Source of the DNA: UBA11606 sp049437325
GTDB taxonomy: Bacteria; Actinomycetota; Acidimicrobiia; Acidimicrobiales; Aldehydirespiratoraceae
Reading direction: 5' to 3'
DNA: 37,234 nt
Assembly (NCBI GenBank): GCA_049437325.1
Contig: JBMTIM010000031.1
Coordinates: 1 to 37,234, forward strand
Shown in pieces: positions 16,457-25,135 of the stretch (positions are counted from its first letter, which is position 1; each line of letters opens with the position of its first letter). The position numbers and the translations under genes are program-made. Below the pieces are notes generated by a model. It ran no database searches and was not told the origin of the DNA. It saw only the letters and a program-made list of their open reading frames with translations.

Positions 16457-18037
16457 TCAGGAGCCCTCGGCAATCAGCTTCGCAAGGGTCAATTCGGGCT
16501 GATCCATCTCGAGGCGTTGCAGCCAATACGGCGACTCGAACAGGGCCAACAGCTCCCCGTCAGACCGGGCCGCAACCGTGACCCCCGACATGCCTCGGAG
16601 CTTTTCCGCCGACGGAGCATCGGTGATTCGAGCTGTGGTCCACGAGCAAGGCACGAGTTCGACCGGCGCGCCGAATTCGTTCTCCAGTCGATGCTGGACG
16701 ACCTCGAATTGCAGCGGACCGACCGCAGCCAAGATCGGAGCCTGATCTCCGATGTCGGGCTCGCGAAGGACCTGCACCACCCCTTCCTCGTCGAGTTGTG
16801 TGATCCCGCTGCGGAATTGCTTGGCTTTCGACGTGTCCAGTGTGCGGGCGATGCGGAAGTGGGCCGGTGCAAATGCCGGGACCAGCGGCCACTGAACGGC
16901 CTCGTCGACGTAGACGGCATCACCGACCCGGAAGTCGGTTGCGTTGACCAGCCCGACGACGTCGCCGGGAAACGCCTGCTCGACGGTCTCCCTGGCCTGA
17001 CCGCTGACCGATTGGGCGTACTTGGTGGCAAACGGCTTGCCGCTCGGCTCGTGGGTGACGACCATGCCCCGATCGAACCGCCCGGAACACACCCGGAGAA
17101 ATGCGACGCGGTCGCGATGGGCTTTGTCCATGTTCGCCTGAACCTTGAACACGATCCCCGAGAAGGGGGCGTCGAGTGGTCGCGGATCACCCTTGCGATC
17201 GACGCGGGGCGACGGTGACGGAACGAGATCGACCATGGCATCGAGGATGAGTCGCACCCCGAAGTTGGTCAGCGCCGATCCGAAGAACACGGGAGAGAGT
17301 TCGCCCGACTCGAACCGCTTGGCATCGAAGTCGCGCTCCATGACATCGAGGAGTTCGATGCCCTCCTGCGCCTCGAGCCAGCGATCGCCCTCTTCGGCCG
17401 CGGCTTGCTCGGCGTCGAGCAGCTCCTCGGGCGCCTCGGTCGACCCGCCGGCGGTGCGGGTGTAGCGAATGAAGTCTCCGGTGCGGCGGTCGATCAGACC
17501 CCGGAAACGGTCCCCGTCTCCGACCGGCCAGGAGATCGGCACCGGCTCGAGGATCAACTGTTCTTCGATCTCGTCGAGCAACTCGAGTGCATCACGCCCC
17601 GGACGGTCCCACTTGTTGATGAACGTGACGATCGGGATCTCGCGGTCGCGGCAGACCTCGAAGAGTTTGCGAGTCTGCGCCTCGATGCCCTTCGATCCGT
17701 CGAGCACCATGATTGCGGCATCGGTCGCTGCGAGCACCCGGTAGGTGTCCTCGGAGAAGTCACGGTGACCCGGTGTGTCGAGCAGGTTGAGCACATTGCC
17801 GCGGTACGGAAATTGCAGGACGGTCGACGTGATCGAAATGCCACGCTGTTGCTCGAGTTCCATCCAGTCCGACGTTGCGCTGCGTCGATCCCCCTTCGCC
17901 TTCACCGAACCGGCTCCGGATGTCAGTGCGCCGCCGTACAGGAGGAATTTCTCGGTCAGGGTGGTCTTGCCCGCGTCGGGATGCGAGATGATTGCGAACG
18001 TTCGACGGCGGGAGGCTTCGGCCTTCGGTTCAGCCAC
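16457..18037 (-). CDS. prfC: peptide chain release factor 3
   Basis: A 526-aa translational GTPase that recycles RF1/RF2 from the ribosome after termination. G1 is SHPDAGKTT (18-26, K24). The switch I region includes KGDRRSATSDWMELEQQRGISI. G3 is DTPGH (87-91), and G4 is N-K-W-D (141-144), with Trp where NKLD or NKMD is common. The RF3-specific C-terminal domain follows, including QFEVVQHRLENEFG. The length is that of the family. The GTG start at 18037 lies 6 nt after TAGCGT (18044-18049), so the mRNA is probably leaderless. EF-G-like proteins are excluded by the RF3 domain pattern. Confidence 0.96.
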   Translation of the reverse strand: MAEPKAEASRRRTFAIISHPDAGKTTLTEKFLLYGGALTSGAGSVKAKGDRRSATSDWMELEQQRGISITSTVLQFPYRGNVLNLLDTPGHRDFSEDTYRVLAATDAAIMVLDGSKGIEAQTRKLFEVCRDREIPIVTFINKWDRPGRDALELLDEIEEQLILEPVPISWPVGDGDRFRGLIDRRTGDFIRYTRTAGGSTEAPEELLDAEQAAAEEGDRWLEAQEGIELLDVMERDFDAKRFESGELSPVFFGSALTNFGVRLILDAMVDLVPSPSPRVDRKGDPRPLDAPFSGIVFKVQANMDKAHRDRVAFLRVCSGRFDRGMVVTHEPSGKPFATKYAQSVSGQARETVEQAFPGDVVGLVNATDFRVGDAVYVDEAVQWPLVPAFAPAHFRIARTLDTSKAKQFRSGITQLDEEGVVQVLREPDIGDQAPILAAVGPLQFEVVQHRLENEFGAPVELVPCSWTTARITDAPSAEKLRGMSGVTVAARSDGELLALFESPYWLQRLEMDQPELTLAKLIAEGS

Positions 18038-18043
18038 TCCCTC

Positions 18044-18049
18044 ACGCTA
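18044..18049 (-). promoter_or_regulatory. putative leaderless -10 box of prfC
   Basis: TAGCGT on the minus strand with 6 nt (GAGGGA) to GTG at 18037. The purine-rich spacer is too close to the start to act as a normal ribosome site. Confidence 0.45.
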
Positions 18050-18105
18050 GGGCCGGTGTGCCGGAACACGTCGGCGGCGAGGCGGTCGTCGTATGCCGTT
18101 TGGGG

Positions 18106-19152
18106 TCAGCCGTCACGACTGACGACGAAGTCGGCGAGCGCGGCGAGTGCGTCCCGGCTCCCGTTGACGTCAGGTATGAGATCGAGTGCTGCGGTTGCCT
18201 GTTCGAGGAGTTCTGCGATCTCCCGCTCACACGCCTCGACCGCCCCGGTCTCGATCATCACTGTTTGGATCGATGCCACCTCGTCGTCGGTGATGTCGGG
18301 GCCAACCCGGTCAAGCACCTCGAGTTGCTCGGGAGAGGCGGTGGCTCGGGCTCGGGCCAGCAGGACGGTGGGTTTCGCCTCCCGGAGGTCGTCCCCGACC
18401 GGTTTTCCCGTCTTCGCCTCGTCGCCGAATGCGCCGAGCATGTCGTCGCGGAGCTGGAACGCAACGCCGAGCGGCATGCCGTGCGCATCGAGCCACGGGT
18501 GGAGATGTGCTGCGTCGGCGACTGCGGCACCAAGCTGTAACGGGCGGACGATGGTGTAGCCGGCTGTCTTGTTCCGCATGATCGTCCGAGCACCCTCGAC
18601 CGACACATGGCCTCGGGCGGTGCCGAGCACGTCGAGGAATTGGCCGAAGTTGAGCTCGGTTCGGAGGAGATCCCAGATTCGCCGTGCGTCATCGGCGTAC
18701 GCCGACATCTGGCGATCAGCCATGACCATGGCGATGTCACCAATGAGGATCGCGGCGGCTTCACCGAAACGTCGGGCCTCGCCCTGCCAGGCCCCGGCCT
18801 GGTGACGTTCGATGTAGCGAGCCCAGACGGTCGGGCTGCCGCGTCGGGTCGGAGAGCCGTCCATCACGTCGTCGTGGACCAGTGCGAATGCCTGCAGCAT
18901 CTCGACTGCGCAGCAGGCGGCAAGGGCGTCGTCCCCGGACGGGTCACCACCTCCGGCGACGAAGCCCCAGTGGCAGTAGGCGGGACGAATGCGCTTCCCG
19001 CCGCCCGAAATGAACGTCGCAAGATCCGACAGCGGCATCTCGATCGAGGGGTCGAGATCGGACCAGGTCGTGATCTCGGCCGCAACGAGCGTGTCCAAGG
19101 CATCGGACGTGCGCTGCGCAACCTCCGTGAGCTGCCAGGGAGCTGCGGTCAT
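18106..19152 (-). CDS. polyprenyl (geranylgeranyl-type) diphosphate synthase
   Basis: A 348-aa trans-isoprenyl diphosphate synthase that condenses isopentenyl diphosphate onto allylic primers. GGGKRIRP (50-57) is the substrate diphosphate contact. The first aspartate-rich motif is D-D-V-M-D (94-98) and the second is D-D-M-L-G-A-F-G-D in FQLRDDMLG, the D-D-x-x-G form usual in actinobacterial IdsA-type enzymes. GKPVGDDLREAKPT follows as in GGPP synthases. I place the ATG at 19152, 1 nt after the xseB stop. An upstream extension to 19230 would overlap xseB and has no homology. Product chain length (C15-C25) cannot be settled by eye. Confidence 0.92.
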   Translation of the reverse strand: MTAAPWQLTEVAQRTSDALDTLVAAEITTWSDLDPSIEMPLSDLATFISGGGKRIRPAYCHWGFVAGGGDPSGDDALAACCAVEMLQAFALVHDDVMDGSPTRRGSPTVWARYIERHQAGAWQGEARRFGEAAAILIGDIAMVMADRQMSAYADDARRIWDLLRTELNFGQFLDVLGTARGHVSVEGARTIMRNKTAGYTIVRPLQLGAAVADAAHLHPWLDAHGMPLGVAFQLRDDMLGAFGDEAKTGKPVGDDLREAKPTVLLARARATASPEQLEVLDRVGPDITDDEVASIQTVMIETGAVEACEREIAELLEQATAALDLIPDVNGSRDALAALADFVVSRDG

Positions 19153-19153
19153 G

Positions 19154-19423
19154 TCAGTCGTCGCCGTCGAACAAGGTTTCCCCGTCGTCTGTATCCTCGG
19201 ATCCCGGCCCGGCGTCGTCGAGTGACGCAACGACTCGTTCGACCTGCACTCGTGCTGCGCCGATGCGATCGCGACAGATCTGAATCAGGTCACTGGCGCG
19301 TTCGACTTTGGCGGCGAGGACGTCCACGTCGAGTGCGTCGTCTTCGAGGTCGTCGAGAATGGCTTCGAGTTCGGACATTGCGTCGGCGTAACCGATGTCG
19401 TCGGCGGCCCCGTCGTCAGTCAT
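19154..19423 (-). CDS. xseB: exodeoxyribonuclease VII small subunit
   Basis: An 89-aa helical subunit of exonuclease VII, which degrades single-stranded DNA. The conserved core is YADAMSELEAILDDLEDD, then a leucine/valine heptad region ending in IQICRDRIGAARVQVERVV, with an acidic tail (GSEDTDDGETLFDGDD). ATG at 19423 follows GGAG on this strand and overlaps the xseA stop by 8 nt, indicating coupled translation of the two subunits. A longer frame from 19477 lies inside xseA and is not needed. Confidence 0.94.
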   Translation of the reverse strand: MTDDGAADDIGYADAMSELEAILDDLEDDALDVDVLAAKVERASDLIQICRDRIGAARVQVERVVASLDDAGPGSEDTDDGETLFDGDD

Positions 19424-20750
19424 CGTGGTGTGCTCCTGCCGGCTCGGTCGCTGTGATCGTACTGGTGATGAATCCATCGGCGAGTGTGGTGGTCACCGCA
19501 TCCCCGTTTGCGACGTCGCTCGTCGAACGGAGCACCGAGCCGTCGGCCCCCCGGGTGATCGACCATCCGCGGGCGAGGGCCAACGCCGGGTCGAGGACCC
19601 GTCGTCGCGATGCCGCAGCGTCGAGGCGAAGGTCGGCGGCTCGCAGGCCATGGCGACTTGCGAGTGCCAGCCGAGCAGCGGCGCGGTCGAGTTGAGTGTG
19701 GGCGCTCGACTCGGCCCGCATCGTGGCGCGACGGATTCGGGCTGATGCCTGAACCAGCCGGTCATCGGCTCGTCCGATCGCCATCGAGGCAGCCCGGGCG
19801 ATGTGTTGGCGGTGGCCGGTCACTCGGTGGGTGGCGCGATCGACGGCCCGGCGGGCCGAGTGGGCGACGTCGGCTTCGATCAGGGCGAGTCGGCCGAGCC
19901 ACTCGTCGACGAGGGCAACGATCGCTTGGGCTGCGGCGGTTGGCGTGGTGTGGGCGGTATGGGCCACCTCGTCGGCAACCGAACGATCGATGTCGTGGCC
20001 GATACCGGTGAACACCGGCACCGGCGCGCCAGCGATCGCAGTGGCCACCACTTCGTGATCGAAGACCGCGAGATCGGTCTTCGAGCCACCACCTCGAGCG
20101 ATGAGGAGGATGTCGACGTCGGCAGCGCCTGCGGCGCGCACTGCGGCGGCGATCTGCATCTCCGCTCCTGCTCCCTGCACGGCAGTGTCGACCTCGACGA
20201 GGGTGAAGCTGTGCGGTGATTGCTCGAAGACGGTGGTGATGTCGGCATGGGCAGCAGATCCAAGCGACGTCACCACCCCGATCCGCAATGGCACCGGAGC
20301 GAGGGTGTGGCGAGCGTTGGCTCGCAGGAGGCCAGCGTCGGCCAGCTTGCGCATGAGCGCTTCGCGTTCAGCGGCGATGACCCCAAGCGTGTAGGTCGGA
20401 TCGATGCCCGACATCCGGAGTTGGAGACGGCCCGCCGGTGCGTAGAAGTCGACCATGCCCTGGATTCGTACCGCCACGCCATCAGTCATCCGGATCGGGT
20501 CGCCGTGGCGTCTGAGGAGTTTGTTGACCCGATCGCGGGCCTCGCGGAACAGCACGACCGGAATGGCGGCGACAGGCGGCGCACCCGGGGTCTCGGACGA
20601 CTCGATCAACTCGAAATAGACGTGCCCGCTTCGGCTGCGGGAGATGTCCTGAATCTCACCTTCGACCCAGACACCGAACGGCACCGCGTGTTCGAGTGCA
20701 GCGCGGATGACGACTCCCAACTCCGAGACAGTGAGGGTCTGGTCGCTCAT
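19416..20750 (-). CDS. xseA: exodeoxyribonuclease VII large subunit
   Basis: A 444-aa catalytic subunit of exonuclease VII. The N-terminal OB fold (about 1-105) begins LTVSELGVVIRAALEHAV and contains the VEGEI.D..R..SGHVYFEL motif. The catalytic domain includes IGVVTSLGSAAHADI, LIARGGGSKTDLAVFDHEVV, GIGHDIDRSVADEVA and TPTAAAQ. A long helical C-terminal region ends with LARGWSITR, the usual family ending. TACCGT at 20759-20764 lies 8 nt before the ATG. It leads an xseA-xseB-prenyl synthase operon. Confidence 0.96.
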   Translation of the reverse strand: MSDQTLTVSELGVVIRAALEHAVPFGVWVEGEIQDISRSRSGHVYFELIESSETPGAPPVAAIPVVLFREARDRVNKLLRRHGDPIRMTDGVAVRIQGMVDFYAPAGRLQLRMSGIDPTYTLGVIAAEREALMRKLADAGLLRANARHTLAPVPLRIGVVTSLGSAAHADITTVFEQSPHSFTLVEVDTAVQGAGAEMQIAAAVRAAGAADVDILLIARGGGSKTDLAVFDHEVVATAIAGAPVPVFTGIGHDIDRSVADEVAHTAHTTPTAAAQAIVALVDEWLGRLALIEADVAHSARRAVDRATHRVTGHRQHIARAASMAIGRADDRLVQASARIRRATMRAESSAHTQLDRAAARLALASRHGLRAADLRLDAAASRRRVLDPALALARGWSITRGADGSVLRSTSDVANGDAVTTTLADGFITSTITATEPAGAHHDD

Positions 20751-20758
20751 CGCAAGCG

Positions 20759-20764
20759 ACGGTA
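20759..20764 (-). promoter_or_regulatory. putative leaderless -10 box of xseA
   Basis: TACCGT on the minus strand with 8 nt to the ATG at 20750, inside the 21-nt gap after the VOC gene. Confidence 0.4.
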
Positions 20765-20771
20765 GCCGCGT

Positions 20772-21266
20772 TTACCGTGCGCCGTTTCCGCGGGTGTCTG
20801 CACCGAAGCGGGCCTGGTCGGCCCGGAAGTCGAGCGGGAGGTTCTCGGGTTCGTCGGGCTGGAGCAGTTCGACCGGGACCTCCCACATGATCTCGAATTC
20901 GATGCCGTCAGGGTCGTGGCAGTAGAGGCTGCGGCTGACGCCGTGGTTGTTCTCGCCGATGAGCGCGCCCATGGCCGACAGGCGGGCCTTTGCCAGTTCG
21001 AGGTCGGCGAGCGTCGGGACCTCCCACGCAAGGTGGTACAACCCGATTTGGCGGGATGCAGGCGCTTGCGGCACGGCAGCTCGGAACAAGCCGAGGTCGT
21101 GATCGGTGGTACTGGCCGGCGAGGTGAGAAAGACGGCATCGCCCATGTCGTTCTTCACGACGAGTCCGAGGGCGTGCTCGTAGAACCGAGCACTCGCATG
21201 CGGATCGGAGACCCACAGGACGGCGTGGCGAAGCCCGACGGTCGGGGCGAAGGAAGGATCGGGCAT
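20772..21266 (-). CDS. VOC-superfamily metalloenzyme, extradiol dioxygenase-like
   Basis: A 164-aa single-unit vicinal oxygen chelate protein. The likely metal ligands are His of GLRHAVLWV near residue 14, His of GLYHLAWEV near 75 and Glu of DGIEFEIMW near 125, with the family phrase YCHDPDGIEFE. This matches catechol 2,3-dioxygenase-like and glyoxalase-like members, but the reaction cannot be chosen. The C-terminal tail after 135 is charged and probably flexible. The ATG at 21266 shares one base with the methyltransferase stop (TGATG), so the two are translationally coupled. Confidence 0.85.
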   Translation of the reverse strand: MPDPSFAPTVGLRHAVLWVSDPHASARFYEHALGLVVKNDMGDAVFLTSPASTTDHDLGLFRAAVPQAPASRQIGLYHLAWEVPTLADLELAKARLSAMGALIGENNHGVSRSLYCHDPDGIEFEIMWEVPVELLQPDEPENLPLDFRADQARFGADTRGNGAR

Positions 21267-22096
21267 CACGGTTGCTCCGGTTTGTGGGCGAGGACAGAGA
21301 ACTGGAGTGGTACGTGGCCGCGTCGCGCTTCGGGAAGTACGAACCGATCACCGTCCTGCTCCATCCACGAAAAGAACCGCCAGTCGAGATGCTGGTATTC
21401 CCGGAGATGATCGAGCACCAGGCCGGCGTCGAGCAGGGCGGTCACGACATCCCCGATCGAATGCGGCCATTCGAAGTTGACGATGTTGGTGAGTTTGGCG
21501 CTGCCCGCATAGCTCTCGTCCGACTCCCACCGCAGGGGGACACCCGGGTTGAAGTAGGGGTAGGAGACGACCAGTTGGTCGTCGTCGCGTTCGTCGTCGA
21601 GCGCCCCGAGCATGGGATGGGTGTCACGGAGGTAGAGCTGGCCCCCCGGATGCAGAAAATCGGCGAGGATCGTGGCCCACGCCGTCATGTCGGGCAGCCA
21701 GTTGATCGCACCAACGCTCGTGTAGACGAGGTCGAATCGATCGTGGATGTGGCGTGGGGCGTCGTAGAACTCGGTCTCCACGAAGGTTGCGTCCCAGCCC
21801 CCGTCGGCGGCGAGTGCTCGGGCCACCGCCAACGCTTCGGACGAGAAATCGAACCCCGTCACCTGCGCACCGAGTTTGGCCCACGACAGGGTGTCGGTAC
21901 CGATGTGGCACTGGGCGTGCAACAGCGTCTTGCCGGTGACGTCGCCGAACACGTCGCGGTCGAAGTCGACAACCCCGGACAGGTAGGACGGGTCGTCGAT
22001 CAGGTCGACGAGGTTGTAGCCCCTGGGTCCGGTGTGGCCCGCAACCCGCTCGTTCCAGTTCGCAAGGTTGGCCGCTCGGTAGTCGTCGAGGTTCAC
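21266..22096 (-). CDS. class I SAM-dependent methyltransferase
   Basis: A 276-aa small-molecule methyltransferase. The SAM-binding motif I region reads LLHAQCHIGTDTLSWAKLGAQVTGFDFS, with the acidic ribose-binding residue in GFDFS. Motif IV/post-I includes FDLVYTSVGAINWLPDM, and LHPGGQLYLRD follows. The conserved opening DDYRAANLANWNERV is seen in a bacterial family of unknown substrate. I take GTG at 22096, overlapping the upstream gene by 4 nt (GTGA). The much longer open frame to 22945 is antisense-like arginine-rich sequence and overlaps the oxidoreductase gene. Confidence 0.88.
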   Translation of the reverse strand: MNLDDYRAANLANWNERVAGHTGPRGYNLVDLIDDPSYLSGVVDFDRDVFGDVTGKTLLHAQCHIGTDTLSWAKLGAQVTGFDFSSEALAVARALAADGGWDATFVETEFYDAPRHIHDRFDLVYTSVGAINWLPDMTAWATILADFLHPGGQLYLRDTHPMLGALDDERDDDQLVVSYPYFNPGVPLRWESDESYAGSAKLTNIVNFEWPHSIGDVVTALLDAGLVLDHLREYQHLDWRFFSWMEQDGDRFVLPEARRGHVPLQFSVLAHKPEQP

Positions 22097-23238
22097 CGCC
22101 GACCGACCTCGAGTTCGCGAAGCTCGTCGAGCGTCTCGCAACCAAGCTGGTGCATGACCGTGACAAGTTCGCGTCCCAGCAGGGTGGCCACGTGCGCCGG
22201 ACCGGCCGCACCCATCGCCCCGAGGCCGAACATGAACGACCGGCCCGAGAACGCCATGTCGGCGCCGAGGGCGATCGCCCGAGCAACGTCGAGACCGGTC
22301 CGGATTCCGGAGTCGAAGAGCACTGCTCCTCGACCACCGATACGGTCGACGATGGCGGGAAGTGCGGTGATCGGGGCCGGTGCCGAGTCGAGTTGGCGGC
22401 CGCCATGGTTCGACACCACGATGCCGGCGCCCCCATTGTCGATCGTCAATTCGGCATCGTCGGGGTGAAGTACACCTTTCAAGACGACGGGTCCGTCCCA
22501 CTGCTCGCAGACTTCCCGGAAATACGCCCAGTCGAGCGTGCCGCCGAGACTTGCTCCGACGAAACCGGCAGAGGCACGCATCGATGACTCGTCGTGGTAC
22601 TTCCCGAGCGTCCGGAACCGGGGGAGGCCATGACGCAGGGTGCCGAGCGCCCAGGCCGGACGGCGCAGGGTCTGCCCGATCAGCTTCGGAGTGATGCGCG
22701 GCGGGATCGCGATCCGGGCCCGCGTCTGTCGAGCTCGCCGAGATGGGGCCGGGACGTCGGCGGTGACAACGATCGTCGTGAACCCGGATGCAGCCACCCG
22801 CTGCAGGAGGTCGTCGCGCTGGTCCTTGTCGCGCGGCGGGTACAGCTGGAACCAGCCTCGGCCGTCGGCGATCGGGCCGATCTCCTCCGCCAAACCGGTG
22901 CTGACCGTCGATGCGACGTAGGGGATGTTCGCGTTGGCTCCACACGCCGCGAGCGCCTGGTCGGCGCCGGGCCAGATGAGACCGGTGAGACCGACCGGGG
23001 CAATGCCGATCGGAGCGTCATAGCAGTGTCCGAAGAGCTCGGTCTCGACGACCGGAGTCATCAGCCCCTTCATGAAGCGCGGTGTCAGCGTGACCCGCTG
23101 GAGGGCGTCGATGTTGTCGTCGCGAGTCGCTTCGGCCATTTCGCCGCTGTCGAGGTACTCCCAGGCGAAGTGCGGGATTCGCTTGCGTGCATGTTCTTGC
23201 AGGTGAGCGACGCTCGGAAACCGGATGGCAGGATCCAT
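22093..23238 (-). CDS. FMN-dependent alpha-hydroxy-acid dehydrogenase (lactate dehydrogenase/oxidase type)
   Basis: A 381-aa TIM-barrel flavoenzyme oxidising a 2-hydroxy acid to a 2-oxo acid. Expected residues are visible: Tyr of WFQLYPPRDK, Thr of IVVTADVP, Lys of VVLKGVLHPDDA, the catalytic His-Gly-Gly-Arg of VSNHGGRQLDSAPA and the FMN phosphate-binding LFDSGIRTGLDVARAIALGAD. The substrate could be L-lactate, mandelate, glycolate or another hydroxy acid. The family also includes the mycofactocin enzyme MftD, but no mft genes are nearby. ATG at 23238 is chosen over GTG at 23256. A GATACT hexamer 6 nt upstream may be a leaderless -10. Confidence 0.92.
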   Translation of the reverse strand: MDPAIRFPSVAHLQEHARKRIPHFAWEYLDSGEMAEATRDDNIDALQRVTLTPRFMKGLMTPVVETELFGHCYDAPIGIAPVGLTGLIWPGADQALAACGANANIPYVASTVSTGLAEEIGPIADGRGWFQLYPPRDKDQRDDLLQRVAASGFTTIVVTADVPAPSRRARQTRARIAIPPRITPKLIGQTLRRPAWALGTLRHGLPRFRTLGKYHDESSMRASAGFVGASLGGTLDWAYFREVCEQWDGPVVLKGVLHPDDAELTIDNGGAGIVVSNHGGRQLDSAPAPITALPAIVDRIGGRGAVLFDSGIRTGLDVARAIALGADMAFSGRSFMFGLGAMGAAGPAHVATLLGRELVTVMHQLGCETLDELRELEVGRR

Positions 23239-23271
23239 GCGGCAAGTATCGCCCACGGTGTTGCTGTGGGC

Positions 23272-24066
23272 TCAGATCAACAGACCGAGCTGACGTCCCT
23301 GGGCAACCAGTGCACCGCTCGAGTCCCAGAGACGACACGACTCGATCAGCTTGCCATTGTGGAGATCGTCGGTCCATACCTGGCAGGCGAGCCACCCTGG
23401 GGTTGGACGTCGACGCACGTGCACGGTCAACTCGAGGGTTGGGACCCAGCCGATCGGACCGAGTCTGGTGAACACCGTCGGTGGGAACGAATCAGCGAAG
23501 AACGGCAATGCCATCGCCGATGGTTCGCTGCCGTCGCGGAACCGTGCCCAGCCTCGCATCTCGGTCGGGGAGCCGTCGTGGACGGCGTCGAAGCATGCGG
23601 GGTCGACCCGGATCTCGTTGCGATCGTTGAGGGCGACCGTGATGCCCTGGGCAATCGTGCTTCGGTCGACACAGTCGTCGGGAGGCGGCATGTCGGGCAT
23701 CTCGATCGACCACGCCGCATCATGTTGCGTGGTGGCGTCGACATCGCCGAAGCCGGCGATCACGTGGATTCGAGGCTTGCCTTCCTGCGAGAGCGTCGCC
23801 GAGGCGGTCGAGAGGGTGCGACCGGACTTGAGGATCTCGGCGCTGATCTCGGCGGGTTGGTCACCTCGGCCGGGGCGAAAGAAGTGTGTGGTGACCGTGA
23901 GCGGATCCGGGTGGCCCGTCAGCTCTTGGATGGCTCGGAGTGCGGGGGTGAGGAGGTAGCCGCCGTTTGCGTTGTCGTTGATGTTCCATGCCGACGAGAT
24001 CTGGGCGGTCCAACGGCCGGAGCCTGCGGGTTCGATCTCGGTCTCGGTCTCGAAGAAGCCCGGCAT
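23272..24066 (-). CDS. acyl-CoA thioesterase, double-hotdog (TesB-like)
   Basis: A 264-aa protein with two hotdog folds in tandem, of the TesB-like/4HBT_3 type that hydrolyses acyl-CoA esters. The first fold contains the helix phrase NDNANGGYLLTPALRAIQEL and PLTVTTHFFRPGR. The second ends with ESCRLWDSSGALVAQGRQLGLL, the usual family ending. The ATG at 24066 has TAGCGT 8 nt upstream (24075-24080). It precedes the FMN enzyme by 33 nt on the same strand. Chain-length preference is unknown. Confidence 0.88.
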   Translation of the reverse strand: MPGFFETETEIEPAGSGRWTAQISSAWNINDNANGGYLLTPALRAIQELTGHPDPLTVTTHFFRPGRGDQPAEISAEILKSGRTLSTASATLSQEGKPRIHVIAGFGDVDATTQHDAAWSIEMPDMPPPDDCVDRSTIAQGITVALNDRNEIRVDPACFDAVHDGSPTEMRGWARFRDGSEPSAMALPFFADSFPPTVFTRLGPIGWVPTLELTVHVRRRPTPGWLACQVWTDDLHNGKLIESCRLWDSSGALVAQGRQLGLLI

Positions 24067-24074
24067 GTCGGGGC

Positions 24075-24080
24075 ACGCTA
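24075..24080 (-). promoter_or_regulatory. putative leaderless -10 box of the thioesterase gene
   Basis: TAGCGT on the minus strand with 8 nt to the ATG at 24066. It lies in the 87-nt gap after serB, which holds nothing else I recognise. Confidence 0.35.
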
Positions 24081-24153
24081 TCGGCGCACGATGGCCTTCA
24101 CCGCCGAGCCCGGCTTCGTCCTCGGTGGCGTCTTCGAAGGTCTGAACGAAGAA

Positions 24154-25069
24154 TCAGGCGTCGGCTGCTTCGATGTCTTCGCGGCGGATCCCGAGAAAGA
24201 AAAGCACGGCGTCGAGACCGAGGTCGTCGCAGAGTCGATCGGTGAATGCGGTGAAACCACCCGAAACGACAGCGACGTGATAGCCGAGCCGGTGCAGCGT
24301 GCGAAGGAACGTGGCCGCACCGGGCGTATAGCGCAGGTGCTGCCATGCACGGTCGACTGCGCCGACGTCGAGTCCGGCGAGCAGGCGCACCCGTTCTCGC
24401 AGTGAGTGTTCGAACTCGACCTCGCCTGCCATGGCGGCCTCGGTCATCGTCCGGACCTCGTCGGCGCAGCCTGCTTCGGCTGCGAGCAACTCGATGACTT
24501 CGTCTTGGACACGGGTCGAATCGACGTCGAGCACGATCAATCGTTTCGCTCGCCGACCCAGACCCTCACGCTGTACTGCGATGTCGATCCCGGGCTGCGA
24601 TGCTGCAACCAAGAGCAGCGCCCGTCGCAGCTTGGTTTCCTCGTTGGCACGAACCAGGAGTTCGTAGCTCATGAACGGGTATTTCGAGAGTCGCACGATG
24701 CGGTCGATGTTTGCGCCGACATCTGCGATCGCACGGGTGACCGTCTCGAACTCGGCCGGGGTGACGTTCGGGCCGAGGACGGTGACCACCAGTCCCTGAT
24801 GTCGAGGGTGTCGGCACGGTCGACACGACATCGAAGTCGACCTCGATGCCTTCCTCCCATCCCCACAGCAGCACCTCGCGCAGCATGTCTCGACCCTTGG
24901 GAACCGTCACGACCACGCCGAGTGCGATCTGTCCACGGATCACGATCTGCTCGATGTCTTGCACCGACGCATCGCAGCGAGCCAGAACCGCCATGAGCTC
25001 GGCGTTGATTCCCGGACGATCGGGACCGTTGACGCGTAGGAGAACCTTTTGCACGGCCGCCTCGGTCAC
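24154..25069 (-). pseudogene. serB: phosphoserine phosphatase, frameshifted and internally deleted
   Basis: Two overlapping frames together encode an ACT-domain SerB. The first (from GTG 25069) gives the N-terminal ACT domain (LLRVNGPDRPGINAEL). A net +1 base near the CCC at 24794-24796 then shifts the frame. Removing one base there restores ...STSG-LVVTVLG..., exactly the inter-ACT junction expected. The second frame continues through the second ACT domain, HAD motif I (LDVDST) and motif II (VVSGGFT). It then jumps from CDDLGLD straight to AVLFFLGIRREDIEAADA, the normal C-terminus. About 90-100 residues are missing in frame, including the motif III lysine and motif IV GDGANDL. Even with the frame repaired (304 aa against about 400) it could not be catalytic. 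It could be a genuine pseudogene or two assembly errors. Confidence 0.88.
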
Positions 25070-25135
25070 GGCGCAGTTCGGTCCCGTGTCAGGTGGAGGG
25101 TTCGTTGCTCGGAACGTCAGCCAGGAGTGTCGGTG

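Noticed and set aside
22594..24405. 603-codon plus-strand open frame
   Set aside because: It runs antisense through the FMN dehydrogenase, thioesterase and serB, has no recognisable domain, and mirrors their codon pattern.
24790..24800. Programmed ribosomal frameshift in serB
   Set aside because: No slippery heptamer or downstream structure is apparent, and the product would still lack HAD motifs III and IV. Mutation or assembly error is simpler.
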